From Lepiota brunneoincarnata (taxonomy: Eukaryota > Basidiomycota > Agaricomycetes > Agaricales > Agaricaceae): a stretch of DNA of 64,000 bases. Made by a program: the position numbers and the translations under genes. Positions 39,840-50,978 of this stretch are shown piece after piece. A model generated the notes under the pieces. The model did not search any database. It had not been told where the DNA came from and was given only the letters and a program-made list of their open reading frames with translations. Within the stretch, counting starts at the first letter, position 1. Each line of letters begins with the position of its first letter. Where the stretch lies: NCBI GenBank assembly GCA_023014365.1, contig JAEBUN010000008.1:1-64000 (forward strand). Direction: 5' to 3'.

Positions 39840-41280
39840 ATGTGATTAAGAATAGCACATGTCATCTGGGCCATTACAGACACCGAGTGAGTGTGCGGGA
39901 TCCAGGCCCCACTGTGGAGATACGTGGGCTGCAGGGGACAGTCATCATCCCTGGCGAGCTGGAGGAAACTGTGCCCACAATAGTCAGGATCCTGGAATGA
40001 ATCAATCCAGCGGTCCTGACATGAACATACTTCCTCCTTGTGGAGGTAGTCAAGTGAGGCCTGGGGACGAGCCCCTACCCCAACAGGAGGCAACAACCAA
40101 GCGAGGTCGTGCACCTGAGTATGGAAAGGCCACTTCACATGTGAAGGGACCACCCAGAAATGGACCAAGCGGGCTGGACCCCTGGTAAACCACTTGGCAA
40201 GAAGGCGACAAACTGCCAAGGAATAATCCTGGGCAGAGTGTACTGAAGGGTCCACCGCCCGCCTGGCCATGGCCACTGAGTTGGTGAACAGAACAGGACT
40301 GGCGGTGCCCTTGACAGAAACTGCCTTGGACACCACCAGCTGGATGGTGAAAAGCTCAGCCTCGGGAGCTGTAACCTTCCCCCTTGGAAGCCGGACTGCA
40401 TGGATGCAGTCCAGCCCCTGGAAAACCTGAGTGGCCAAAACTGCCTAGTGGACCCAGTGGGGCAGCAGACTCGTGTCCATTGCTGCCACCAGAACCCCCA
40501 CATCAGCCTGCGACCAGGCGAGAACCCAGTCAAGAGCTGCGATGTGGGCCATAAGGGCATCCTCCGCCCCCTGGTCATACGAGTGGAAGTGGACCCGACC
40601 CGGGTACGCATCCAAGAGTCGATGCCCTGGCCAGGCCTCTGGCGCAACAGCATTGAAGGGCCCAGCAAGGGTGGCAAGATGCTGATTAGTGTCGACAACA
40701 GGCCCCTTCACCTTGATCAACTCTCAGGGAGGGAGCCTGGCTATAGACTGGACATGAGACTGGAGATCACCGCTGCAGCCCCAGCCAAGGGGGGCACAAA
40801 TGGGATGACCCAGAGTAAGCATGGCGTACCACAACTTGGCACAATCATGGAGCTTCTGGAGATGAAGATGAATGGGGATCAGGCCCGCAATGGCCCCAAC
40901 CCCCCCATCGGGAGATGTCCTAAAGGTGCCGGTAATCCAGAGTGCAGCCCAACACTGTATCTGGTGGAGGTGGTCCAAAGTGCCCTTACATCTAGCGCCC
41001 CAGTAGAACCACAAGTGGAAGCCATACATGGCTATAGGAACCATGCACAACCAATAGAGAAGGTGCTTCTGATCAGGCAGAAGCCCCCAGATGGAATTAC
41101 CAAGCATTCCCATGGCTTTAACCATAGAAATAGCCTTGGTAGAGTAGAAGCAAACATGCTCCTTAAACGTAGGGGCACAATCAAAATAGAAGCCCAAGTA
41201 CCTCCAATAGGTCTTGGGCCAAAGGGGAGTAGTGCCAGTGAATGGGGGAAACCCCAAGTCCACCAGGGGATTCTCACCAG
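39840..41280 (-). pseudogene. LINE-A RT C-terminal part, RNase H region
   Basis: On the minus strand: YWRYLGFYFDCAPTFKEHVCFYSTKA (RT thumb), RTSPDGGVGAIAGLIPIH, then the RNase H region with MDTSL, EAELFTIQL and VLFTNSVAMAR, where N replaces the catalytic Asp of the active copies. Frameshifts near 40440 and 40720. The C-terminal zinc motif is missing because of the deletion near 39830. Confidence 0.7.
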
Positions 41281-41287
41281 AACGATC

Positions 41288-42262
41288 CTATGAGAAATGG
41301 AAGAGCTCAGACTTGTCGTGCTCCACTACAAGTGCAAACTGAGTAAAGGTGTCATGGACCACCTTGTAAAATCTGCAGAGCAGGACACAGTTAGCATCCA
41401 GGTCCCAGGCCTGTGCCACGATAGTACCATTGTCAATGTAAGATAGGAGCGAGAGGCCCAGCTGAGGGAGCCTCTGCTCAATAATATACATGGTGGGAGC
41501 TAAGTAAAGGCTGGACAGGACAGGTGAGAGGGCAGACCCCTGGCCCACCCCTGCCTCTGCCCAGAATGGTTTAGACAGGAAGGAATTCCAGGTGTAGCTG
41601 GTAAACCTCCCCATGAGATACAAAGCAAAGAACTGGCCCACACAAGGGGAGAACCCCTGCTGAGCCAGAACTGCGAGAAGCATCCCATGGTTCAGGGATA
41701 GGAAAAACTGTGCAATGTCAAAGGCGAGAACACTCATCTTCAACCTGCAAGCCCATCCAGCATGGACTAGGTGCATGAGATAGGCACCAGCATCTTCAGT
41801 GGACTGCTGGATCACACCACTGAACTGGTTTGGATGGAACCTGCCAAACTTGACAGCCTCAAACTGTAAGCAGTGCAAGATCATTTTCTCAATAAGTTTA
41901 CTGAGAGTGTTAAGAAGGACAATCAGTCTAAATGCCTTCAGAGTAGCATAGGAGGGCTTGCCAGGCTTCAGTATGATAACTGACATGCTCTCCTTAAAGT
42001 GACAAGGCCAATGTCCGCACTCCATGCAGGCATTGGCGATCCAACAGACCAAACAGGTAACCATTGGGCCTGCCAGAACAGACTTGAGGTGCATCCATGT
42101 GATGTGGTCCAGACTGGGCGAAGATAAGGAGGAGCACATGCACAAGGCCTCATGGTGAGCACCACTGCAGTTCACACAAACAGGGGTGTGAGGGCAGGGG
42201 CGGTCAGCAGGAGTAGGGGCAATGGGCAGCCTATGGTTGGGCTGGCCCTTGCAACATGACAC
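41288..42262 (-). pseudogene. In-frame ORF1 zinc-knuckle to RT fusion
   Basis: One open frame begins in the ORF1 zinc-knuckle region (CPHTPVCVNCSGAHH) and passes at 42155 straight into RT linker sequence (EALCMCSSLSSPSLDH), then IILKPGKPSYATLK, FDIAQFFLSLNH (intact motif A Asp) and SYIDNGTIV. The second Asp of YIDD is Asn here. The endonuclease and ORF2 start are deleted. The frame ends at a TAG near 41290. It is probably an accident of deletion. Confidence 0.75.
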
Positions 42263-44239
42263 AAATGCCCGATAGTTGGTTGGGGAATGCAGACCGCTGC
42301 AGTGGGAGCAGCAGATAGCCTCATATTGGCAGGCTAAAGAAGGGTGCCCCCACTTCCAGCAGCGCTGGCAGAGGGGAACGCTGGGGTTTGCCTTGGCAGG
42401 GATGATCCTGCACAGAGCACCGTCAATAGTGATGACCTGTCATGAGACAGTCTTCACATTGGACTCCTGCTGAGAGTCCCAGATCTCGAAGAACACGGTG
42501 GCCATGTCAGCAGCCCTCAAATTCTTGACAATGCATGGCCTGGTGGCCAGCACAAAATACTCAGACCACACAGATTGCTGCAAGGCCTCGACCACCCTGT
42601 TGGGCATGAGCCAGGGCTGACCACCCCAGAGCATAGGCACGTCGAGGAGCTTGAGGTAGCTCTTCAAGTGGGGAAGGTTCACATCCACGATGGCCTGAGG
42701 CCACTGAGCTCAGACCATGTTCCTGATAGTGCTGATGTCCAGTTCACTGGGCACAGCAGTGGTGTAGCAAGCTATATGGGTGTCCATCTGCTGGACCCAC
42801 TCGATACACATGAGGGAGCCTGCAGAAGCCAGGGTGGCCACTGTCACCCAATGAATCTCCATGCAGACGACAGGGCCCAGGTTAACCGGGAGGCCACCTC
42901 CTGCAAGGGTGAGCATGACCTGCTTGCGCAAAGGCCCTGACGTAGTCATCCAAGGCTTGGGGGCCTTGGGTGGCTGCTGAGCGGCTGTTGTCTGCTTGTG
43001 AAACAAAACCACCTTGTGAGAAGGCAGCCCTGGGAGAGCACACACCAGGTCAACCAGACCTGATGGGGAAGAGACAGCCATGGCCGCATAGGAGCAGGGT
43101 GGGGAATGAGGCTTGGTAGCCAAGTTGATGCGTGGAGGGAGGGGGCCAGGGGGTAGCCTAGCAGCCAACCGAGCCCTGTCTGCTACCAACAGCGGGGGAA
43201 TAAGAGCAGCATGAGCTGCCCTGACGTGAGATGGCCACTGCCCAGCACCAGGGTTGCAAGCCAATGGGACAGGATTGCCCAACCCTGTATGGGCCAGGTT
43301 CCTGAAGAATTGCTGGGTAGGCGCAGGATGTGCATACCCAGCAGGAAAATGCCCCAAGTCCTCTGCCAGGGGGGGAGGCAGGGGGAGGTTACCCTCCATA
43401 GGGGGGCAGCAAGAGCCACCAGCCTGCGGAGCACCATCCACCTCCATAGGAGCCACAGAGGCCCTAGGAGAGGGGGCATGCATGCTGCCTGCCACCCCAG
43501 CAGGGGTAGCTGCACTAGCAGAGTCTGGCTGTTTGCCCCTCCCTTGCGCAGGGGTGGGGGTGCCCAGCCTGGACAGACCATACACCTCAGAGGCCCACTT
43601 ATGGAGCCTATGGGTGCACTTGCCCTCCGTAAAGGGGATATCATCCCAGTCATGCTCCTCCACCTTGTGGAAGAGCCTGGCCAGGGAGTGGGCGACCTCC
43701 GCACTGCCACCCTCAGAAAGCTTGGCCCTCTTGGCTCTCTCCAGCCAAAGGGCCACCATGTCGAGTGCATCCACCATGATCCCAGTCTCACCCTCTACAT
43801 CTGCAAGACTGCAGGAAAGGGCGAGAAAGGTGGGGACAAAATTGGGATCCTCCTCCTCATCCACAGCAAAAGCGGGGCTGGGGGACGGCTCAAGGCCAGG
43901 CATGTCAACTGCCATCCTAGTGGAACTGGAGACCAATTCAAGATCAAGCTCCTGCCTGAGGGAGGTGGAGGGCTTGGGCGTGCGGGTGCACTTGGGATGG
44001 GAGGTCACCGGGGCATCATCTGGATAAACGACGGACTTGTGAGACCTCTTGGGGGCCTCAGCAGCTGGAGCAGGGACAACAGCCTGCGACGCAGAACTGT
44101 ATCCAGGTTGGAAGGGGCTGGGGGGGGCAGCCTGAGTATGGGAAGGAGCCATGGCAAGGGGGTCCGGCAATGAAGGATCTGGCAGCAGAGGAGCCCCCAC
44201 TCCCTGAGAGGAGTGAGTAGACCTTGGAGGCATGCTCAT
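42163..44239 (-). pseudogene. LINE-A ORF1 with three CCHC-type knuckles
   Basis: ORF1 starts at 44237-44239 (MSMPPRSTHSSQG) after a 5' UTR of about 110 nt. The body resembles 16929-18857. Stops occur after RNMV (near 42710) and after NVKTVS (near 42440). Beyond these it continues with CQRCWKWGHPSLAC (CX2CX4HX4C), CSHCSGLH and CVNCSGAHH. This shows the zinc-knuckle C-terminus that the half-LINE has lost. Confidence 0.8.
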
Positions 44240-44405
44240 TAGACTTTAAGATCGTAGATCAGGACAATAGAGCTTGTTGCAGAGGATAATGTAGGGGAAG
44301 GCTGTGGCTGTGCAAGTGAGTTGTTGATGGTTGAAGTCCAAGAAGGGATGGAGCCCTATATCTTGTAAATTGTTGATTTCAAAAAAGAAAAAAAAAAAAA
44401 AAAAA

Positions 44406-45121
44406 GACCATTGCAGGCATGGTTTTCTCCAGCTTGCCAGTGATGACAACTGTTCCCTTCAGCCCATGTATCTCCACAGTGGGGCCTGGATCCTGCACAC
44501 TCATTTGGTATCAGTTATGGCATGGATGATGTGTGCTATTCTTGATCATGTACTGATAGGAGGCTATCCACAGGAAGATTATTTCTGTCACTGCAGGTTT
44601 TGGGAGGAGACCTGTGAGCACGTGTTCAGGAATTGCCCTAGGCACTCCATGGTGGGGGTTCTGGCTATGGTTGAGGCCCTCATTGCTTTCCTCAAGGTGT
44701 CGCCAACTCCATTTGCATTTGCTGAGAGGGCCAGGCCCCCCCTGGGGAGTATTGGCTAGTAGCTCTACCTGGTGCCTGGTTGGGTCCAGGCTGGAGTGTT
44801 GGTTATTCCTCCACTACCCTCAGATAGCATGTAGGGATTTATGTGGGAATTGACCCCTAACCCCCAATAAGGGGGGGGACCCTGCCTCTGGTCTGGCATC
44901 TTTGCTACATGCTGGGTAGCAGCTGTCTTCCTGCCTCTGTTCGCTCAGGGTAGCTTCTTCCTGGGTATGGGGAAATGCATACCTGCATCCGCGGTCATGT
45001 GTTGTATGTATAGATACCCTGTAGTGTATGGCTTGGTCGTTTGTACTGTAGTACGTTGCTGCACACAGCCTCCCTACACAGCCTGTGTAATAAATTGGAG
45101 ATTTAAAAAAAAAAAAAAAAA
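44406..45121 (+). mobile_element. 5'-truncated LINE-A copy
   Basis: C-terminal CHCRFWEETCEHVFRNC motif, stop at 44757-44759, 3' UTR with stem-loop, poly(A) 45105-45121. A deletion near 44570 removed part of the CCHC region. Confidence 0.78.
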
Positions 45122-45888
45122 GGTGTCCCAGGCCTGCGAGATGATGTGAGCCACAGCTAAAGCTGCAGACTCCACCTCAGCAGGAGTGTCCATGGACAGC
45201 TGCAACATAGCTAGCCCCTCACATATCTGGGCCATGAACTTGGACTCCTCATCACTATTGGGCTTCAGAACTCAACAGATCACCCCAGCCATAAAATGAA
45301 TGACTGGAAGAACCAGAGTAAGGGGAGCATGGTCTTTCAGACCATGCTTCTCCAGATTGATCTGAGATCAGGATCTTGAGCCATCAGGAGAAAAATGAGA
45401 TTGATCACCAATGGTGACAGATTTAAATTGTGCAGGAAGTGAGTTGGGCCTGGAACTACCAGGTAAGCCAAATCAAGACCCAGATTCATCCCAACCTCCA
45501 AAAGAAACTGGGCAATCCCCAGATGCAAGATCCAATTAGGATCCCACTGCTCCAAGTGGCAATTGAAGTCACTTGCCATGTACATTATAGCAGGCAAGGT
45601 GTCCACCAGCTCCCTAAGAGCAAGAATGGCAGTGTGTCGGTCGTCCAAGTAGACATTCATAAGATTATAGGTATGCCCCCCCTAACACATGGACACAACC
45701 ATAATGTTGTGATGGTTGATGAGGTCCCTCCAAAGGGATGGTTGTAAAAGCTTCAGCCTCAAGTGGACATAAGCCAACACTTATGGAGATGAATCACCTA
45801 GCTAAGGACTCCATATACATGTCCACTCCAGGTGGAGTGGAACACCTACAACACTGTTACCATCCTGAGAGACAGTGGAGGAACATCC
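45122..45888 (-). mobile_element. Divergent LINE endonuclease fragment
   Basis: The minus strand encodes MNVYLDDRHTAILALREL and ASDFNCHLEQWDPN, the latter being the GDFN block with Ser for Gly. It differs clearly from the LINE-A endonuclease at 57448-58080, so it may belong to LINE-B or another family whose endonuclease is otherwise absent here. Confidence 0.6.
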
Positions 45889-47503
45889 CTTCTTGGACTT
45901 CAACCACCAACAACTCACTTGCACAGCCACAGCCTACCCCTACCCATTGTAATCTGTAATGAGCTCTACTGGTCTGATCATTGATCTTAAAGTCTAATGT
46001 GTATGCCTCCTAGGTCTACTTACTCCTCTCAGGGGGTGGGGGCTCCTCTGCCGGTGGATCTTTTGTCACCAGACCCCCTTGCCATAGCTCCTTCCCACAC
46101 TCAAGTTGCCCCCTCTGGCACTTCACAACCTGGCTACAGCTCTGCATTGCAGGCTCCGGTTACCAAGGCCCCCAAGAGGCCTCACAAGTCCATCATCTAC
46201 CTGGATGATGTCCCAGTGACCCCTCATCCCAAGCACACCTGCATGCCTGAGCCTTCTGCCCTCCTTGGGCAGGATCTCAACCTCAAGTTAGTTTCAGGCT
46301 CTGCCAGGATGGTCATCAACACCCCTGGCCCTGAGCCTTCCCCCAGTCCCACCTTTGCAGTAGATGAGGAGGAGGATCTGGAGTTTGTCCCCACCTTCCT
46401 CACCCTTTCCTGCAATCCCGCAGATGCAGAGGGTGAGGCTGGGGTCATGGTGGATACTCTCAACACAGTGGCCCTTTGGCTGGAGAGAGCCAAGAGGGCT
46501 AAGCTTTCTAAGGGTGGCAGCAAAGAGGTCACCCGCTCCCTGGCCAGGCTCTACCATGAGGTGGATGAGCTTGACTGGGATAATATCCTCTTTACGGAGG
46601 GCAAGCACACTTAGAGGCTCCATAAGTGGGCCTCTGAGGTGTATGGTCCATCCAGGCCAGACACCCCCACCCCTGTGTAAGGGAAAGGAAAATGGCCAGA
46701 CTCTGCTGCCACTGCTGCCCCTGTCAGGGTGGCAGGTAGCATGTATGCCCACTCTTCTAGGGCCTCTGTAGCTCCTATGGAGGTGGATGGTACTCTGTGG
46801 GCTAGTAGCTCTTTGCTGCTCCCTGTGGAGGGTAACCTCCCCCTGCCTCCCCCCTAAGGGAGGATCTGGGGTGCTTCCCACCAAGTACACTCCTCCAGCA
46901 CCTACTCAGCAGTTCTTCAGGAACCTAGCCTACACAGGGCTGGGCAATCCTGTCCCAGTGGCTCATAACCCTGGTGTGGGACAGTGGCCATCTCACATCA
47001 AGGCGGCATACACTGCCCTTGTCCCCCTGTTGTCAGTGGTGGACAGGGCTTGGCTAGCTGCTAGGCCACCCCCTGGCCCCCCCCCCTCCATGTGTCAACT
47101 TGGCTACCAAGCCTTGCTCCCTGCCCTACTCCTACAGTATGTGGCTGCAGCTGTCTCCTCTCTGTCAGGTCTCATTGACCTGGCATGTACACTTCCAGGG
47201 CTGCCTTCTCATCAGGTAGTCTCCTTTCACAAGTAGGCAGCAGCTGCTCAGCAGCCACCCAAGGCTCCCAAGCCTTGGATGACTACATTCAGACCTTTGT
47301 GCAAGCAGGTTATACTCACCCTCGCAGGGGGCAGTCTCCTGGTTAATCTGGGCCCTGTCATTTGTGCAGAGATTCATCAGGTAGCAGCAGCTACCCTAGC
47401 ATCTGTGGGCTCAATTGTTTGTATCAAACAAGTCCAGCAGATGGATTTGCATGTGGTGTGCTACACCATGGCAGTGCCCAGTGAACTGGACATTAGTACC
47501 ATC
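45889..47503 (+). mobile_element. LINE-A 5' end with decayed ORF1
   Basis: Begins with the intact LINE-A 5' terminus CATCCCTTCTTGGACTTC. ORF1 starts at 45997 (MCMPPRSTYSSQG) and has stops at 46612-46614, 46678-46680 and 47235-47237 plus frameshifts. It is cut at 47503 by an antisense LINE-B tail. The 107-nt leader is the same length as in the two antisense copies, supporting this as the true 5' end. Confidence 0.8.
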
Positions 47504-48935
47504 TTTTTTTTTTTTTTAAAAAAATCAACAATTTATAATGCAGTGCTTGAACACAGTCCACGTGCACTAGCTACAACAAAGCAACTAATACATGGTATAA
47601 CTACCAACTAAGGTAGGGGAGAAAGTCCTGCTGGCTTGAAAGGCTACACTCTGTAAAAAAGTGCACATGGGTGAAGAGTTTGCCTACCCAACAAAAACCA
47701 GGGTGTGACAGATGAGGGGTGGATAGGGCCTAGAGGTCCCCCCTCCAAAGGGGGTTAGGGGTCACTTCTCTGTAAATCCCTACACCCTGCAGGTGATGGC
47801 TCTAAGAGCTTCAGGTCCCCCCCTTATCAGGGTAATGCATCAATTTGCAGTAGATCACTTCAAGCCACCCAAGGGCAGCCAGTGAATAACCGTGGACTCC
47901 TTGAGACCAAAGCCCGCAAGGGGGGAATAACTTGGAGGCCCTCCCCAGTTATCCTACTCCTTCAGGAGGATGTGATTGGAATGAAAACGCCAAAGGATTA
48001 TGTTCCAGAAAGCCCAAAAGGGCATCAAGGTCACAGGGTAAGCCACCACACCATGTGTACTTCAGACATGAAGTGAGAATGTGAGTATGGGTTTCAAGCC
48101 GCAATCCACAAGGACAAGAGTGGTCCTCCTGGGGGTAGAATCTAGTGCAGTACTCCCCAATAGGAGTGTGACCAAGTGTAGTGTGGACTGCCCATGCCAT
48201 ACCAGCAACAGACATCTGAGGGCTGATTTTCTGGAGCCAAGTACCTCTGGAGAGATACAAGGGTTGGAGAGGCTTCCTGAGGGAGTCCAACAGGGGAGGA
48301 AATTCCTACCCCAATACAAGAGCAAGCAAAACATATTCACCCACTTGTTGATGCACCCTCTCATGACCTCAGTCTGGAGGGAGTTGATGGTAGTTGCTGA
48401 GCAAACACCCAGTGGGACACAAAGCTCCTTTGCCATCACAATGGCATCAGAGTGAACCTCTGCAACAGAGCCTGAAGGCACCTGCCAGAAGGTAACAGTT
48501 CACTGGGCCTTGGCAAACAACCAGCAATCCAGAGATCGGTAAACCTCCAGGGAGTGAGCTTGGCCGGCATGAACAGAAGGATCAACAGCTTTGCAGGCAG
48601 AGCCTGTGGAGCTAGTGTAGATAAAGATGTGATCAGTTTCAGCACGGTCCAGGACCATACCTACTCCTAATTGAATGGAGTAGAGCTCCATATCAGCAAG
48701 CAGACAATGAGTTGGCCTGTGCCCTCCGGATAGAGGAATGCAGCCTGTTGAGGTGCTGTTGCTTTGAATCCCCCTCTGGATCAATGGTGTAAAGCATGAA
48801 TTTGATCCACTCTGAGAAGTGGTCTAATAGATGGAGACCTGGCCTATTCTCATCCACAAATGGAGAGAATGGCTCAGTAAGCTGTGGGAGTGTGTTCTGT
48901 ACTTCTATGAGAGCACTCTTCACCTTAGGCCGCAA
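47504..48935 (-). mobile_element. LINE-B 5'-truncated copy
   Basis: T14-A7 run, antisense 3' UTR with stem-loops (47740-47790), C-terminal CPCGLRLETHTHILTSC near 48090, then the RNase H-like part to about 48935. Stops and frameshifts throughout. Confidence 0.75.
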
Positions 48936-49429
48936 CACAGCCCATCTAAGGAGTCCCTTGTGGGAAAACTCTGTGTAATCCCAACATGGCCCACTTGGCA
49001 TGAGATGAGTGCTACAGTGCCCATTACTCCCATGCCAGACTGAGCTTTACTTGCCATAGATACAGGTGGGGGCATACCCTATAGGTGGTGCACCCAGGGG
49101 CATTGGATGGCACACTAACAGCCTCCCTAATTGGTGCAGTACTAAAGCCAATGGGCTGGACTTATATGAGGTAGCACAAAAATGTGGAACACCCCAAACC
49201 TGTTGCTCTCCCAACTAGGTAATCCTCGGAGTAGCAGGTCAGCACAGAAGGCCTTCCTATAAGGTGTACAAGGCAGGCTAAACTCTGCCACTCATCCCAC
49301 AGACTCACACTAGAACTACTGATGTGGTAACAACTTGAACCAATAAACCCAGATCTTATTCAGGATCAATTGACAGCAGATCATGATCTCTCAAGCTGGT
49401 TCGCTATTTTTTGAACAGACTGCTACAGA
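48936..49429. other. Unassigned DNA, left part
   Basis: No match to any other part of the window and no ORF above 60 codons that looks real. It continues at 50841-50918 and 54121-54773 once the LINE-B and LTR insertions are removed. It could be host intergenic DNA or an older element. Confidence 0.5.
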
Positions 49430-50824
49430 GGGGGATTTGAAGCAATTGCATCTTGATGGACTGCATGCCTCTATATGGAGGGCACAGACCAACCCATCGT
49501 CTGCTTGCATAGTGGCTGGTGCTCACCAGCTGCTGTGTGGGAGACTGCAGGCCATTTCAGCAGCTTGCATATTTGCAGGTGGACACTTGGTCAGGCAGGC
49601 CAGGCAGGCTGCAGGGAGTGTTCTGCTAGCTGATGCAGAACTTCACTCCATCTGATTGGGAGTAGGCATGGTCCTGGACCATACTAAAACTGATCACATC
49701 TTTATCTACACCAGCTCTGCAGGCTCTGCCTGTAGAGCTGTTGATCCTTCTGTTCACACTGGCCAGACTTACTCCCTGGAGGTGTGTTAGTCTCTGGATC
49801 ACTGGTTGTCTGCTAAAGCCCAGTGGACCGTTACTTTCTGGCAGGTGCCCCTAGGCTCTGTTGCAGAGCTTCACTCTGATGCTATTGTGATGGCAAAGGA
49901 GCTTTGTGTGTTGCTGGGCAGATGCCCAGCAACTACTATCAACTCTCTCTGGGCTGAGGCCATGAGAGAGTGCATCAACAAGTGGGTGAATATGTTTTGC
50001 TCGCCCTTGTATTGGGGTAGGAATTTCCTCCTCCTGTTGGACTCCCTTGGGAAGCCTTTTCAACCCTCGTACCTCTTCAGAGGTACTTGGCTCTGAGAAA
50101 TTGGTCCTTGGATGTCTGTTGCTGGCATGGTGCAGGCAGTCCACACTATACTTGGTCATGCCCCTATTGGGGAGTACCATGCTAGGTTCCACCCCCAGGA
50201 GAATCACTCCTGTCCTTGTGGGTTGTGGCTTGAAACCCACATCCACATCCTCACTTCCTGTCCAAAGTACATACAGCATGGCAGCTTACTCCATGACCTT
50301 GATGCCCTTCTGGGCTTTCTGGAATGAAATCCTTCTGCGTTTTTGTTCCAATCCCACCCTCCTGAGGGAGTGGGATAACTGGGGAGGGCCTTTGGGTTAT
50401 TCCCCCCTCATGGGCTTCAGTCTTGAGGAGTCCACGGTTATTCACCGGCTGCCTTCAGGTAGCTTGAAGTGATTTACTGTGAATTGATGCTTTACCCTGA
50501 TAAGGGGGGGACCCAAAGCTCTTAGAGCCGTTGTTTGTGGGGTGTAGGGATTTACAGGGAACTGACCCCTAACCCCCTTCAGGGGGGGGACCTTTAGGCA
50601 CTATCCACCCCTTGTCTGTCATGCCCTGGTTTCTGTCAGGGTAGCAAGCTCTTCACCCACACGTACTCTTTATGGAGTGTAGCCTTTCAAGTCAGCAGGA
50701 CTCTCTTCCCTACCTTTAGTGGTAGTTATACCCTGTATTAGTTGCCTTGTACATAGCTAGTGCACATGGACTGCATTTGAGCACTGCATTATAAATTGTT
50801 GATTTCAAAAAAAAAAAAAAAAAA
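49430..50824 (+). mobile_element. LINE-B insertion with perfect 16-bp target duplication
   Basis: GAACAGACTGCTACAG at 49414-49429 and 50825-50840. The insert is 5'-truncated in the RNase H-like region, has CPCGLWLETHIHILTSC near 50215, a 3' UTR with two stem-loops and poly(A) 50807-50824. Several in-frame stops. Confidence 0.9.
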
Positions 50825-50978
50825 GAACAGACTGCTACAGCCCAGTGGCTATCCAGGGTGCAACCCCTGGACCACCTTTCTGTTACTCAGCAGCCGGTTC
50901 ATGATTGAGATCCAGTTGTGTCATATCCATGCCAACTCAGAGTTTAATCACTTAAACTTTGGCTTCTCGACTCTACAT

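Larger units (their letters stand above)
39629..44350 (-). mobile_element. LINE-A insertion with complete 5' end and ORF1, endonuclease deleted
   Basis: Poly(T) at 39629-39650, 3' UTR, ORF2 C-terminus, RNase H and RT, ORF1, then the 5' end at 44350 (CATCCCTTCTTGG on the minus strand). Target duplication GAGCCCTATA(C/T)C at 39617-39628 and 44351-44362. Two internal deletions: near 39830 (C-terminal zinc region and part of the 3' UTR) and at 42155 (the whole endonuclease). Confidence 0.88.
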
